A DNA stretch of 45,016 bases from Acidimicrobiaceae bacterium (GCA_002726315.1 PBSS01000029.1:1-45016); one strand, 5' to 3'; shown: positions 1 through 9,985, counted from the stretch's first letter. Program-made: numbers and translations. The notes: generated by a model not told the origin, from the sequence alone.

Positions 1-627
1 ACGCCTCTTGTGGACGTAGCGAGCACCGATCGCGCCGAGGAGCACCACCACGGCCCACTGGTAGAAGCCATCGGCAATGAAGATGCGGGGTATTGAGAGG
101 CCTTTATTTGAGATGTGGAGCCAGCCATTGATCGGTCCGGTGTCCAGACCGACTCTGGGAAGGGTCGAGAGGACCGATGAGTAGAAGATGATTTGGACCA
201 GCAGCGGGACATTTCGCAGGGTTTCAACCCAGATTGTTCCAAGGCGCTGGATGAGCCAGTTGTTGGAGAGCCTTGAGAGGCCGACTACTACGCCCAGGAG
301 CGTTGCAAAGATGATTCCGGCCCCGGCCATGCGCAGGGTGTTGACCATTCCAACCCAGAGTGCACGGCCGCCAGTTGCGGGATGGGTGTCGATGCCCTCA
401 CTGAGCTGGATGTCAGGTGGTCGTTCTAGGAAGTCGAAACCGATATCTATGTCGCGGGCCGACAGGTTGTCGCCTGCTTGACTGGCTAGGAACCAGAGTG
501 CCGCCAGTACGAGGGTGAGGAGGGTGACCTGTGTTGTCCATTTGACGACCACAGCGTCCCGCCAAAGTGGCACGCGTTGCGATACCGCTTTATGGGTACT
601 TGAGGCCTCGCTGGTGGGTGCGGTCAT
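1..627 (-). CDS. Amino-acid ABC transporter permease (His/Glu/Gln/Arg/general L-amino-acid family), partial: runs off the window edge
   Basis: Manual minus-strand translation from ATG at 627..625: MTAPTSEASSTHKAVSQRVPLWRDAVVVKWTTQVTLLTLVLAALWFLASQAGDNL...NTLRMAGAGIIFATLLGVVVGLSRLSNNWLIQRLGTIWVETLRNVPLLVQIIFYSS; typical permease motif ETLRNVPLLVQ; lies downstream of an AapJ-like SBP. Not in the ORF track because it is open at the edge. Confidence 0.92.
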   Translation of the reverse strand, partial: MTAPTSEASSTHKAVSQRVPLWRDAVVVKWTTQVTLLTLVLAALWFLASQAGDNLSARDIDIGFDFLERPPDIQLSEGIDTHPATGGRALWVGMVNTLRMAGAGIIFATLLGVVVGLSRLSNNWLIQRLGTIWVETLRNVPLLVQIIFYSSVLSTLPRVGLDTGPINGWLHISNKGLSIPRIFIADGFYQWAVVVLLGAIGARYVHKRR

Positions 628-746
628 GTTTCTGAGGAACTGTGGGAGTTGTTGGTCAGGAACGGTTGGAAACTACAAGCACGAGACCAACTGTTCCGGA
701 GTTGAACTGTGCCTGGCGGGTAGCGCTTCCAGCCCAGAATGCGGAA

Positions 747-791
747 GGTCCCGCTGTCAGGAGGTGCCAAACACCCCCGGACAGCGGGACC
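747..791 (-). terminator. Intercistronic hairpin: perfect 12-bp inverted repeat with 21-nt loop between SBP and permease genes
   Basis: ggtcccgctgtc (747-758) ... gacagcgggacc (780-791); sits between the SBP stop (874) and the permease start (627) in the same operon; no U-tract. Confidence 0.7.
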
Positions 792-873
792 ATCACGCGT
801 ATCTCAGGAAACTTCTACCGGGTAGGAGTGCTACCGGGCTGTAGTTGCCTGTTCTGCTTATCTGTTCGCTCGT

Positions 874-2004
874 CTAGCGTGCTGGCGGCGAGTAGATGAG
901 GCCGCCTTCCTTCCAGTGAGCGTTTGCCGAACCCTCACGGTAGAGGCCTACCGGGTTCAGGTTGGAGTTGTAGATGTCGCTGTAGTTGCCGACCTGCTTG
1001 ATGACGTTGTAGAACGCATCCGCGCTCAGCCCCATCGTGGTCTGCAACTCACCGTCACCACCCAGGAGGCGGCCGACCTCGCCAGGCTCGGCAAGCCAGT
1101 CGTCGACATTTGCCTGGTTGACGCCGTACTCGTCGAGGATGATCGTGGCGTACACGGTCCAGTTGACAGCGTCGGCCCATGTGGAGTCATTCTGGCCGTA
1201 AACGGGTCCGAGTGGCTCTTTCGAGATAGGCGTTGGCGGGAAGATTACCCACTCTTCATCATCAGGCTGCTGCTTGACTTTGCGGCCTACCAGAGCCGAA
1301 CCATCGGTTGTGGAGATGTCACATGCACCATCGAGGAACTGCTGCCAGACCTCGTCACCAGTCTCAAATGAGTTGAGCGTGATGTTCACACCGGCAAGTT
1401 CCGTCGCCTCTGCGATGTTCTTCTCGGTTGTGGTACCAGCGTTGGTGCAAACGATTGCGCCTTCAAGGTCGGCGATACCAGAGGTACCGGAGAACCCGTC
1501 AGAGACACGGCCCATCAGCTGCTGACCGTCGTAGTAGGTCGTAGGACCGAAGTCCATGCCTACGTCGGTGTCACGGCTTTGAGTCCAGGTCGAGTTGCGC
1601 ATGAGCACGTCGACATCACCAGTTTGAACAGCGGTGAAACGTTCTGCTGCTGTCAACGCCATGAACATGACGGCGTTGGCGTCGCCGAGGACGGCAGCTG
1701 CTACTGCACGGCAGTAGTCGGCATCGAAACCGGTGACCGAACCATCGGCCTGGGTTTCTGAGAATGCCACAGCGCTACCACTTACACCACAGTTGAGCGT
1801 GCCACGCGCCTTAACGGCATCAAGCAAACTCCCACCCTGCACAACTTCGACCTCTGCAGTCGTAGCCGGTGCAGCCGTGGTGGCTGCTGCAGTCGTAGCC
1901 GGTGCGGCCGGTGCGTCGTCGCTGTCATCGCTACTACATGCGGTAGCAACGACACCAATCGACAGGAATAGTGCAAGCAGCCTAACAAGCTTGCTCTTTT
2001 GCAT
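874..2004 (-). CDS. aapJ: General L-amino-acid ABC transporter substrate-binding lipoprotein (AapJ-like)
   Basis: ORF 874..2082; preferred start is the ATG at 2004 (MQKSKLVRLLALFLSIGVVATACSS lipobox) preceded by GGAGGGGAAAATT; GGSLLDAVKARGTLNCGVSGS...GFDADYCRAVAAAVLGDA...LTAAERFTAVQTGDVDVLMRNSTWTQSRD is diagnostic of AapJ-type SBPs. Confidence 0.9.
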   Translation of the reverse strand: MQKSKLVRLLALFLSIGVVATACSSDDSDDAPAAPATTAAATTAAPATTAEVEVVQGGSLLDAVKARGTLNCGVSGSAVAFSETQADGSVTGFDADYCRAVAAAVLGDANAVMFMALTAAERFTAVQTGDVDVLMRNSTWTQSRDTDVGMDFGPTTYYDGQQLMGRVSDGFSGTSGIADLEGAIVCTNAGTTTEKNIAEATELAGVNITLNSFETGDEVWQQFLDGACDISTTDGSALVGRKVKQQPDDEEWVIFPPTPISKEPLGPVYGQNDSTWADAVNWTVYATIILDEYGVNQANVDDWLAEPGEVGRLLGGDGELQTTMGLSADAFYNVIKQVGNYSDIYNSNLNPVGLYREGSANAHWKEGGLIYSPPAR

Positions 2005-2205
2005 AATTTTCCCCTCCGATATGTATATCGATTCAATCTGCTTAGTAATCAGTGCATGTTGTCCAAGAAAGACAAGATGCACTGATAGCCACCCGTCATT
2101 GGGTGGCAGGACACCACGTTAGGTGCCGTTTGTCACAGTGGCAACCTGAAATTGGTTGTGCAGACCCGGCAAGGGACGTTTGGAATCCTGTGGGAGACTG
2201 GAGCG

Positions 2206-3264
2206 ATGTCGATGGACCCAGTGGGTGAAGCCACTCGTACGGCTTGTCGTACTTCCCAGCTAGACCAAGGCCAGATAGGTACCGTCCAGACCGTTACCGG
2301 CCCTATTTCGACGGCTGATCTGGGTCGGACTCTCATGCATGAACACCTCACAGTTGGCTATGCAGGATTCGAGGCTCATTCCAGTCGCCCAGGCCCTGAC
2401 AGGGCGGAGATGGTGGCAATGTGCACGGAGAGGATCAGACAACTCCAAGATCTTGGGTACTCCTCGATGCTTGATCCCTGCCCGTCCGACCTTGGACGCG
2501 ATGTAGGCCTCATGGTGGAGGTAGCCGAGGCGACGGGTTTCAATATCGTCTGTGCGACCGGTCTCTACAAGGAAGAGGAGGGAGGTACCGCTTACTGGCA
2601 CTTCAAGGCCCAGTTCGAAGATGTTGGGGCCGTCATGGCCGACCAGTTCATCTCAGAGTTGACCGACGGTGTCGGTAGCACGGGTGTGAGGCCGGGGATC
2701 ATCAAGTGCGCAACCGGGCCGGGAGCAATGTCGGACTATGAACACAAAGTGTTTGAGGCTGCCGCTTTAGCTGCTGTCGCCACAGGCGTTCCCATCACCA
2801 CACATACTGACCGTGGAACGATGGGTGACCTGCAACAGGAGGTGCTCACAGCCGGAGGCGTGTCAGCGAACCGGGTGATCATCGGACATTCATGTGGAAG
2901 CACCGATACCGACTACCACATGGGTTTGGTTGCAGGGGGCAGCTATCTCGGCTTTGACCGCTTTGGCCTCAGTGCATTAATGCCAGATGTCGACAGGGTG
3001 ACTTCCCTCGTACGTCTGCTGGAGCTGGGCGCAGGTGACCGGATAGTTGTTAGCCACGACTCGGTCTGGTGCTGGAGAGGTGAGCCGTTTCCGGCAGCAG
3101 CGGCTGGTCTCCTTTCGGACGTCTTCGATCCCACACGATTTGACCGTGAGATTGTGCCAATGCTCCACGACCATGGTGTGACCGACGAGCAGATCGACGT
3201 TCTCGTCGTAGACAACCCACGAAGGTTCTTTGAGGGAGCGCCCCTCCCGGAGTTGAGGAACTAG
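2206..3264 (+). CDS. Phosphotriesterase-family metal-dependent hydrolase
   Basis: ORF 2152..3264 (exact start uncertain); TVTGPISTADLGRTLMHEHL, THTDRGTMG, IIGHSCG, VSHDSVWCWRG, VDNPRRFF motifs. Confidence 0.85.
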   Translation: MSMDPVGEATRTACRTSQLDQGQIGTVQTVTGPISTADLGRTLMHEHLTVGYAGFEAHSSRPGPDRAEMVAMCTERIRQLQDLGYSSMLDPCPSDLGRDVGLMVEVAEATGFNIVCATGLYKEEEGGTAYWHFKAQFEDVGAVMADQFISELTDGVGSTGVRPGIIKCATGPGAMSDYEHKVFEAAALAAVATGVPITTHTDRGTMGDLQQEVLTAGGVSANRVIIGHSCGSTDTDYHMGLVAGGSYLGFDRFGLSALMPDVDRVTSLVRLLELGAGDRIVVSHDSVWCWRGEPFPAAAAGLLSDVFDPTRFDREIVPMLHDHGVTDEQIDVLVVDNPRRFFEGAPLPELRN

Positions 3265-3941
3265 TTGGGAGACTCACGGCGGGTCAGGACGACTGCAGCT
3301 AGGGCTGCTCCAAGAATCCCACCTGAGGTGGAGAGCACCAGATCGCCGACCGTATCGTCATAGGTGAGTTCAAGGCCCGCTGTCCCCATCTCCTGGATAA
3401 TCCACTCAACTCCTTCCCATGCGACGATCGCCAGGGCACCGAAGCCCGACCCGAGGAGCACGAGGTTCCAGCGTTTCAGTTTGGCTGGTCTCAAGAACAG
3501 CACCATTGCGGCGACAAGGAAGGTCCAGTTCAGGAAGTGGAGGACGTCATCGAACTGGTCGAAGGTGTCGTAGAGGTTCACCAGATTGCCAGCTAGGTCC
3601 AAGACGAAAGGGGTCACCAGCAGAGCATCGCCATGGTATGGGTAGGTGGAGGGTGGAGCAGTGCTGGTAGAGGCCGGGCTGCCTGAGGCTGCATTACGGG
3701 TCTGAGACCGTCGGCTAAAGAACCAGACGATGGGCACTATGAGAGCCGACAGCGGATAGCCCACTGCCCGTTCAGGCCAGCCTTTTCCTTCCACTCCCGG
3801 GATCCCGGGAAATAGGAGACCGGTCAGGAGACATGCCGCCAACAGCAACTTGACCACCCACATGGCCACCTGGGCACACTTCAGTGAAATGTCGTTGTTT
3901 CCCATGGTTATACCGATTGACCCATTTGTAGACCTGATCAA
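3261..3941 (-). CDS. Multi-TM membrane protein, possibly DUF2238/YjdF-like
   Basis: 226-aa ORF with several hydrophobic helices; FDQFDDVLHFLNWTFLVAA and WEGVEWIIQEMG...YDDTVGDLVLSTSGGILGA segments resemble the YjdF/DUF2238 fold. Confidence 0.6.
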   Translation of the reverse strand: MIRSTNGSIGITMGNNDISLKCAQVAMWVVKLLLAACLLTGLLFPGIPGVEGKGWPERAVGYPLSALIVPIVWFFSRRSQTRNAASGSPASTSTAPPSTYPYHGDALLVTPFVLDLAGNLVNLYDTFDQFDDVLHFLNWTFLVAAMVLFLRPAKLKRWNLVLLGSGFGALAIVAWEGVEWIIQEMGTAGLELTYDDTVGDLVLSTSGGILGAALAAVVLTRRESPN

Positions 3942-3947
3942 ATACTC

Positions 3948-5507
3948 CTAGTTCACCTGCTTTGACATACCCTCCCAGTAGGGAGAGCGGAGCTTGAACT
4001 TCTGGAGTTTTCCCGTAGCAGTGCGCGCTAGTTCGTCGCGGAACTCGACCGATGTAGGACACTTGAAATGGGCCAGCATTTGGCGACAGTGGTCGATCAG
4101 GTCCTGCTCACCGGGAAGGTCGACACCTTGTTCCCCTGCATTGCTCAGCACGACTAGGGCCTTTATGGTCTCACCCCATTTCTCATCAGGGATCCCAATG
4201 ACCGCTACCTCGGCGACCGCAGGATGGGAAAAGAGGCAGTCCTCGACTTCAATGGACGACACATTTTCACCACCTGAAATAATCACGTCCTTCTTTCGGT
4301 CGGTGATGGCGGTGTAGTTGTCATCGCCAATCACGGCACCGTCTCCAGTGTGGAACCAGCCATCTGCTAAGGCGGCAGTGGTTTCCTCGGGTTGGTTCCA
4401 GTAACTCTTGAGCACGTGATTGGTGCGGGCCAAGAGTTCGCCGTCAGGTGCGGTATCGAGACTCACCCCGAGGGCTGGAGCTCCGGCACGTGACAGCATC
4501 GAGGCCCGTTCAGCGGCATCCAGGTGATCCCACTCTGAGCGATTCCTGTTCATGGTCAAGAGGGGAGCGGTTTCGGTGAGGCCGTAGATCTGGATGAACT
4601 CCCAGCCCAACTCGGTCTCAACCCTCTCGATGGTCCTCGTGGGTGGTGGTGCTCCAGCCACGACGACTCTCGTGGTGCCTGAACCTGGGACGGGACCATC
4701 CCAGTCGGCTGCAGCGTCCAGAACAGCAGAGATCACGGCCGGAGCTCCGCACAGCAGGGTCACACCGTGGTGTGCGATTCGACGCAGTATCTCGGGACCA
4801 TCCACCCTGCGCAGGACAATGTGTTGACCACCCATTGCTGTCACCGCGTAGGGCATCCCCCAGCCGTTGCAGTGGAACATGGGAAGTGTGTGTAGGTAGA
4901 CGTCGCGGTCGTCGACCCCTGTTTGCCATCCGAAGATGGCCGCATTCAGCCAGAGGTTGCGGTGAGTCATCTCCACACCCTTGGGGCGGGCGGTCGTTCC
5001 GCTGGTGTAGTTGATTGTGGCGGTTGCAGCCTCGTCGGGTATCCATGGGAGGGGTTCGGCGCCCTCCTCCATACCTCGGGTGAAGAGAGCGTCGGATTCC
5101 TCTCCTACCAGTAGTCGGTGTTTTACCTCAATGTCACCCAGGTCGGCTTTGAGTTCTGGGTCCATGATCAGAACCTCGGCACCGGAATGGTCGACAATGA
5201 ACTGGACTTCGTCTCGGTTCAGTCTGAAATTGATGGGAACACCTACCCGTCCAAAGGCACTCGTTCCATACAGAAATATGAGTAAGCGAGCGGCGTTGTG
5301 GGAAACCATGGCAACTCTGGTGCCGAGGTCCAGGCCTAGGTCACCCAACCCGACAGCCATGGAACGTGCCAGATCGGCGGTCTGCCTGTAGGTGAGGTTG
5401 GCAAGCGGTGATGCGGGTTGGTCGGGCTCGTCAACGACTGCGACGCGGTCGCCGTAGACAAGTTCGCCACGCCGCAGGTGGTCTGCGATGGTTAACGGAA
5501 TCTCCAT
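3948..5507 (-). CDS. AMP-dependent synthetase / fatty-acyl-CoA ligase
   Basis: 519 aa; INYTSGTTARPKGVEMTHRN, QIYGLTETAPLLTMN, GWFHTGDGAVIGDDNYTAITDRKKDVIISGGENVSSIEVE, TATGKLQKFKLR. Confidence 0.92.
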   Translation of the reverse strand: MEIPLTIADHLRRGELVYGDRVAVVDEPDQPASPLANLTYRQTADLARSMAVGLGDLGLDLGTRVAMVSHNAARLLIFLYGTSAFGRVGVPINFRLNRDEVQFIVDHSGAEVLIMDPELKADLGDIEVKHRLLVGEESDALFTRGMEEGAEPLPWIPDEAATATINYTSGTTARPKGVEMTHRNLWLNAAIFGWQTGVDDRDVYLHTLPMFHCNGWGMPYAVTAMGGQHIVLRRVDGPEILRRIAHHGVTLLCGAPAVISAVLDAAADWDGPVPGSGTTRVVVAGAPPPTRTIERVETELGWEFIQIYGLTETAPLLTMNRNRSEWDHLDAAERASMLSRAGAPALGVSLDTAPDGELLARTNHVLKSYWNQPEETTAALADGWFHTGDGAVIGDDNYTAITDRKKDVIISGGENVSSIEVEDCLFSHPAVAEVAVIGIPDEKWGETIKALVVLSNAGEQGVDLPGEQDLIDHCRQMLAHFKCPTSVEFRDELARTATGKLQKFKLRSPYWEGMSKQVN

Positions 5508-5629
5508 GGGTTGTCCTTCTGGTTACAGCAGGTCAGTGGAGACTAGTTGCCGTAAGCCGGATGGTTGCTACCGCTGGGCCTTGTACTGGGCCGCCTACGC
5601 TTCTGACATCTCTACGAGAGGAATATGAC

Positions 5630-5923
5630 ATGGCAAGCAGTTCAGGCGAGGACCAGGTGTTGGCCGAATATCGAGCAAGTATTGACAATATTGATGCGGC
5701 CATGATCAACCTCCTGGCCGAACGCTTTAGGGTCACCCGTCAGGTTGGCATCTACAAAGCTGAGGTAGGTCTGCCGCCCGCCGATCCTGAGCGGGAGGCA
5801 GTGCAGATCACCCGTATGAGGGCCATGGCCGAGGCAGCCGGTATCGACCCGGTGTTTTCGGAGAAGTTTCTGAGGTTCGTTATCGATGAGGTGATAAGGC
5901 ACCACCTGTCAGCCGCGGACTAG
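5630..5923 (+). CDS. Chorismate mutase (type II, AroQ fold)
   Basis: 97 aa: YRASIDNIDAAMINLLAERFRVTRQVGIYKAEVGLPPADPEREAVQITRMRAMAEAAGIDPVFSEKFLRFVIDEVIRHH; ATG at 5630, upstream AGAGGAATATGAC. Confidence 0.85.
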   Translation: MASSSGEDQVLAEYRASIDNIDAAMINLLAERFRVTRQVGIYKAEVGLPPADPEREAVQITRMRAMAEAAGIDPVFSEKFLRFVIDEVIRHHLSAAD

Positions 5924-7089
5924 TCAGCCGCAGCTGCAGCTAATCTGTCTTTTGCCACCTCATCCAAGTCGGCGTACTCCTCACCTGTGTCAACCCAGTC
6001 TTCGAACTCGATAACGCCGATATCGGTAAAGCGGTCCCGCAACCAGCCGTCGCCAGCATCCAGCAAACCCAACTTCTTGCAGTTGGGGACGATCTTGGAG
6101 AACAGCAAGCGTTGGAAGACTCGGAGTTCGTCCGGCATGCCTAGCTGGAATCTGACCATGTCTTTTACGTCGACACCGAAGCGCTCCCACATCTCCTGGC
6201 GCATGAAGCGATCGCGCATACGCAGGGCTGCCTCAAAGGCGAACTCTTGACGATCTCGCAGTTCTGCAAGCGTGAGTTGCTGGTAGACCTCTTGGAGGCT
6301 TATCACTCCGAAAGCCACATGCCGGGCCTCATCGCTCATCACATAGCGGAGAAGTTTCTTGAGTAGGGGTTCCTCAACTGACTGGTGCATGAAGCCAAAG
6401 GCTGCCAGGGCCAGACCCTCGACCATTATTTGCATGCCCAGGTAGGTCATGTCCCAGCGGCTGTCATTGAGGATGTCGTCAAGCAAAAGGCCGAGGTGGG
6501 TGTTACAGGGGTACTTGATGCCGTCCAGCTTTTGGTCCAGATACTGAGCGAACACCTCGACATGTCGAGCCTCGTCGACGACCTGAGTGGCGGCGTAGTA
6601 CTTGGCGTCGATCCATGGAACGGTCTCAACTATCTTGGCTGTGCAGAGCAGGGCTCCCTGCTCGCCGTGCATGAACTGGGACAGGCTCCAGTTGAGTGAT
6701 TCGACGCCAACTTCGGCCCACTCGTCGTCGGTGAACTTATGGAGTGGAGACTCTGGGTTTTCTGCGAAGTACTTGACTTCCAAGGGGTCTGCGGGGGTGA
6801 GGGTCTTGTACGGGTCCACGTCGATCGACCAGTCCAGATCTGTCTGCCCATTCCACTGTGACGACTTGGCCTTTTCGTAGAGCTTGTCGAGTGCCGCCCG
6901 CTCACCCTTGTCGTAGTTCCAGGTGAAGATGGCATCAGCATTGTCCTCAACGGTATGGATAACGCTGGTCACGTCCTTGTTCCAGACCGAGTAATCAGCA
7001 ATGCGGTCCGGGTCGTTGGCATACGTTTCAAGGTCAAAAGCCCGGCTAAGAGAATTTTCGGTAGTGGGCGCGCTGTCTGTCGTGGTCAC
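5920..7089 (-). CDS. Ferritin-like di-iron protein
   Basis: 389 aa; HGEQGALLCTAKIV, DEARHVEVFAQYL, MVEGLALAAFGFMH, SDEARHVAFGVISL: paired E/EARH motifs of a four-helix di-iron protein. Confidence 0.8.
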   Translation of the reverse strand: MTTTDSAPTTENSLSRAFDLETYANDPDRIADYSVWNKDVTSVIHTVEDNADAIFTWNYDKGERAALDKLYEKAKSSQWNGQTDLDWSIDVDPYKTLTPADPLEVKYFAENPESPLHKFTDDEWAEVGVESLNWSLSQFMHGEQGALLCTAKIVETVPWIDAKYYAATQVVDEARHVEVFAQYLDQKLDGIKYPCNTHLGLLLDDILNDSRWDMTYLGMQIMVEGLALAAFGFMHQSVEEPLLKKLLRYVMSDEARHVAFGVISLQEVYQQLTLAELRDRQEFAFEAALRMRDRFMRQEMWERFGVDVKDMVRFQLGMPDELRVFQRLLFSKIVPNCKKLGLLDAGDGWLRDRFTDIGVIEFEDWVDTGEEYADLDEVAKDRLAAAAAD

Positions 7090-7829
7090 TCTGTGTCTCC
7101 TGTTGGTCCGGGTTTGCCGGATGGTGAGTTGATCTGGCCGTCGGGTGGAATTGGCTGGGTATCCGGCACCGCCAAGGCTTCTATAACCCTGTCAATGACC
7201 GTGGTCCACTCCTTGGAGTCAGGTACTGCAAGGCCCATCACGCGGGTCAGGGTCATACCGAAGCCGATGGCATGTGCAAGTCGGACAGTCGCAAATCGGT
7301 CGAGGCTCGGGTCAAACACACCGTCGTCGGTGGCTTCATCGACCAACTTTGCCAGCCTGGCATCCTCGTCTTCGACACGTCTGCGTATCGCTGCGGCCAA
7401 CTCGGGGTCGCGTCGACCTGCGACGACGGCTTCCAGAAATAGGCCGTAGCCACCGGGCAGGTCATCGACCAGATGGGCTCCTAGTGATGCGAGAACATCT
7501 GCTGCAAACTCGCCAGGATGGTCAGCCCGAAGTAGTTGCTGGATCTCATCGGGCACGTGAAGGTCGACCGCGGCCAGCAACATCTCGGCTTTGCCCGTGT
7601 AGCGGCTGTAGATGGCTCCCGTAGTGACCCCGGCCCGTCGGGCGATCTCGGCTACGCCTGCTCGCTCATATCCTTGCTCGGCGAACACCTCTGCAGCAGC
7701 GTGGAGCAGGACTTCAGTCAGTTCCTCGCCGGTGGGAGTGTCAGATGGCCCGTCACTGATGCCAGTGGAAGGGGTGCCGTTGGCGAGGGCGTTCTGCAAC
7801 TGTTCGACTTCTGCCCCCACCCCAACCAT
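7086..7829 (-). CDS. TetR/AcrR-family transcriptional regulator
   Basis: EVLLHAAAEVFAEQGYERAGVAEIARRAGVTTGAIYSRYTGKAEMLLAAVDLH: classic TetR HTH; overlaps the next gene by 4 nt (ATGA). Confidence 0.92.
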   Translation of the reverse strand: MVGVGAEVEQLQNALANGTPSTGISDGPSDTPTGEELTEVLLHAAAEVFAEQGYERAGVAEIARRAGVTTGAIYSRYTGKAEMLLAAVDLHVPDEIQQLLRADHPGEFAADVLASLGAHLVDDLPGGYGLFLEAVVAGRRDPELAAAIRRRVEDEDARLAKLVDEATDDGVFDPSLDRFATVRLAHAIGFGMTLTRVMGLAVPDSKEWTTVIDRVIEALAVPDTQPIPPDGQINSPSGKPGPTGDTE

Positions 7830-7834
7830 GGACA

Positions 7835-7853
7835 GATAATAGTGCTTGTTATC
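7835..7853. promoter_or_regulatory. Candidate TetR operator (imperfect 19-bp palindrome)
   Basis: GATAAtAgtgctTgTTATC immediately upstream of the TetR start codon (7829). Confidence 0.4.
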
Positions 7854-7935
7854 AAGAGTTCAAGTATGGATGAATTCCGAATTTTGATCACCACAGGACT
7901 GTAGGACCCAGGGTCGGCTTGCTCCTAGCGGGTGG

Positions 7936-8532
7936 TCAGCCCATGGTGGCGGCCAGGTCCTCGGCCAGAGCGACACGTTGAGCTTCTTCGAGCTTCACCT
8001 CGACTATTACGTCGGGAAAGTCACAGCCCAGCGCAACAGGGGCGGACGCCGGCGTGAACTTTAGGTACTGCACAGCTGAAAGGCGATCAGTGCCGACCTG
8101 GGACGGGTTGAACTCTGCATAGGCCCGGCCTCCCTTGTCATCAACTGCGTAGAGGTGTTCCTGCAGGCCCAGCCACTCTTTGAGTGTTTTCTTTCGTTCG
8201 GTTTCGTCATCGACCTCAATCAAGAGGGCACAGCCGAGTTGGCCGACTCCACCCAGCAAGTCGTTGTAGGTAATCAGTTCCTGGGAGATGGCGGCATCAC
8301 GCACGATCTTTTCTGCCCTCATTATCTCTTGGATCTGGTAACGCATTGTGTCGTGGTTTTCAAAGAGGAAGGTCAACTGTTCGCCAAGGTGGATGCGTCG
8401 CGGAGCTTTGACAGCCATGGCCTGGCGGCGTCTCTCTGTGCGGCAGTCCTCGTAGGTCTGGTAGTCAACGATCTCCTCACGACGAACATGGTGAGGGTGT
8501 TTCTCCGCAGAAAGAGCCAAGTTGCCTGTCAT
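7936..8532 (-). CDS. DUF3501 family protein
   Basis: 198 aa; VDYQTYEDCRTERRRQAMAVKAPRRIHLGEQLTFLFENHDTMRYQIQEIMRAEKI...ELITYNDLLGG; adjacent to GlpC-like and rubrerythrin genes, as is usual for this family. Confidence 0.85.
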   Translation of the reverse strand: MTGNLALSAEKHPHHVRREEIVDYQTYEDCRTERRRQAMAVKAPRRIHLGEQLTFLFENHDTMRYQIQEIMRAEKIVRDAAISQELITYNDLLGGVGQLGCALLIEVDDETERKKTLKEWLGLQEHLYAVDDKGGRAYAEFNPSQVGTDRLSAVQYLKFTPASAPVALGCDFPDVIVEVKLEEAQRVALAEDLAATMG

Positions 8533-9893
8533 TGGGACCGGTCCTTTTCGATAGGTGTCGGGAAGCCGTCGGGCTCGTAGGCCCGTGCCAAGATTGACAT
8601 CGGGTGCATTGGACGACGACCAGCGTGCTGGGCGAACTGCAGTGCCGCTAGTGGACAGTCAGTTGCCCAGACCTCGGCATCGTTAGAACCAATGCCGTCA
8701 AAGGCCTTCTTGCCAATTCTCACTGATACCTCGTAGCCCTCGGTTTTCATGGCGAAGGTACCGTCGTGCCCGCAACACTCGATGGTTGTTGATGGCTTGA
8801 CGGCAGGAATACGACGAATGAGGTCGCGACCCTTAAAGCCAATGGCTTGAGCGCGCAGGTGGCACGGGGCGTGGTAGCTGACGTTGCCCGGCGTGCTGGC
8901 GAAGTTGTCATCGAAGCGGTCTTCGTCGCGAATGGACCACAGGAATTCACTGGGGTCTACAACAGCTGCCGCAACCTTCTCAGCTCGTGCCTTGTCCTTC
9001 TCAGCAACCAGTCCCGGGTATTCCCGGCGCAGCATCATGGAACAGGTCGGGTTGATCGCGACAACTGATTTTCCGGCAGCCACATGTGGTGTCAGACGAT
9101 CCAGGTTGATGTTTGCCTTCTTCTGGAGGGTCTTTAGGTCACCAGATTCCCAGGCAGGCATTCCGCAGCACTGCAAGCCTGTTTCGCAGGTGACGTCCAC
9201 ACCATTCCTAGAAAGTACTGAGACGGTGTCCTGGCCCACCTCGGGTTCGTTGTTTTCCACGTAGCAGGTGGGGAACAGCACTACCTCGCCCTCGGACGAA
9301 CTTGCGCTTACGAGCCCTTTGTCTACGGCCCATGTGGTGAAGGTTGTACGGGCAAACTGCGGGAGCTCCTTGTCGGGGTGAATTCCGAGGAGCAGATCAA
9401 GGAAGCGTCTGTGCAGCCGGCTTCTTGAGTTGAGAGTGTTGACCAGTCTGCCAGAAGCTCGTGCCGCTCCGGCCATGCGGTCAGGGTCGCCGAGGATACG
9501 GTCACGCAACCTGGTTCCGCTAACCCGGGTTCGTTGCGCCTTGTACCTGTGGACCAGCTTCGGAAAGTCCAACTGGAACTTGTGCTCGTCACGGACGCTG
9601 TAGGGGCACTGCACTTCACAGAGCTTGCATTGGAAACATGCATCCATGATCTGAGCGGTCTCGTTTGCAGTTATCAACCTCACGTCGCCGTCGTGGCGTT
9701 CATCTAGGAACGCAAACAGTGCAGGGAAGCTGTCGCAGTACTTGAAGCACATTCGACAGCCGTGGCAGATTTCGAACGTGCGGTCGATCTCCCCTTTCAG
9801 GGCGGCGGGGTCCCAGTAGAGGTCGTCAGATGGGTCGTATGCGAGCCCTGAGGTTGGGGAGTACGAGATGGAGCCGTGGTCAGAATCCGTCAT
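8529..9893 (-). CDS. GlpC/HdrD-like (Fe-S)-binding oxidoreductase subunit
   Basis: Two 4Fe-4S motifs (CHGCRMCFKYC, CFQCKLCEVQCPY) and two CCG domains (GLQCCGMPAWESGD, TIECCGHDGTFAMK). Confidence 0.88.
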   Translation of the reverse strand: MTDSDHGSISYSPTSGLAYDPSDDLYWDPAALKGEIDRTFEICHGCRMCFKYCDSFPALFAFLDERHDGDVRLITANETAQIMDACFQCKLCEVQCPYSVRDEHKFQLDFPKLVHRYKAQRTRVSGTRLRDRILGDPDRMAGAARASGRLVNTLNSRSRLHRRFLDLLLGIHPDKELPQFARTTFTTWAVDKGLVSASSSEGEVVLFPTCYVENNEPEVGQDTVSVLSRNGVDVTCETGLQCCGMPAWESGDLKTLQKKANINLDRLTPHVAAGKSVVAINPTCSMMLRREYPGLVAEKDKARAEKVAAAVVDPSEFLWSIRDEDRFDDNFASTPGNVSYHAPCHLRAQAIGFKGRDLIRRIPAVKPSTTIECCGHDGTFAMKTEGYEVSVRIGKKAFDGIGSNDAEVWATDCPLAALQFAQHAGRRPMHPMSILARAYEPDGFPTPIEKDRSQ

Positions 9894-9985
9894 AGGTCAT
9901 CTTCTGGCTTGTAGCAGTACTCGCCAGCGCTTCCTTTGGCTGCCACTAGAAGCAGATGGAGTAGCTGCTAGGTGGGAGCGTGTGC

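Noticed and set aside
4594-5114. Overlapping plus- and minus-strand ORFs within the acyl-CoA ligase gene
   Set aside because: Low-complexity Arg/Ser/Pro-rich shadow ORFs typical of high-GC DNA; the minus-strand ligase explains the region.
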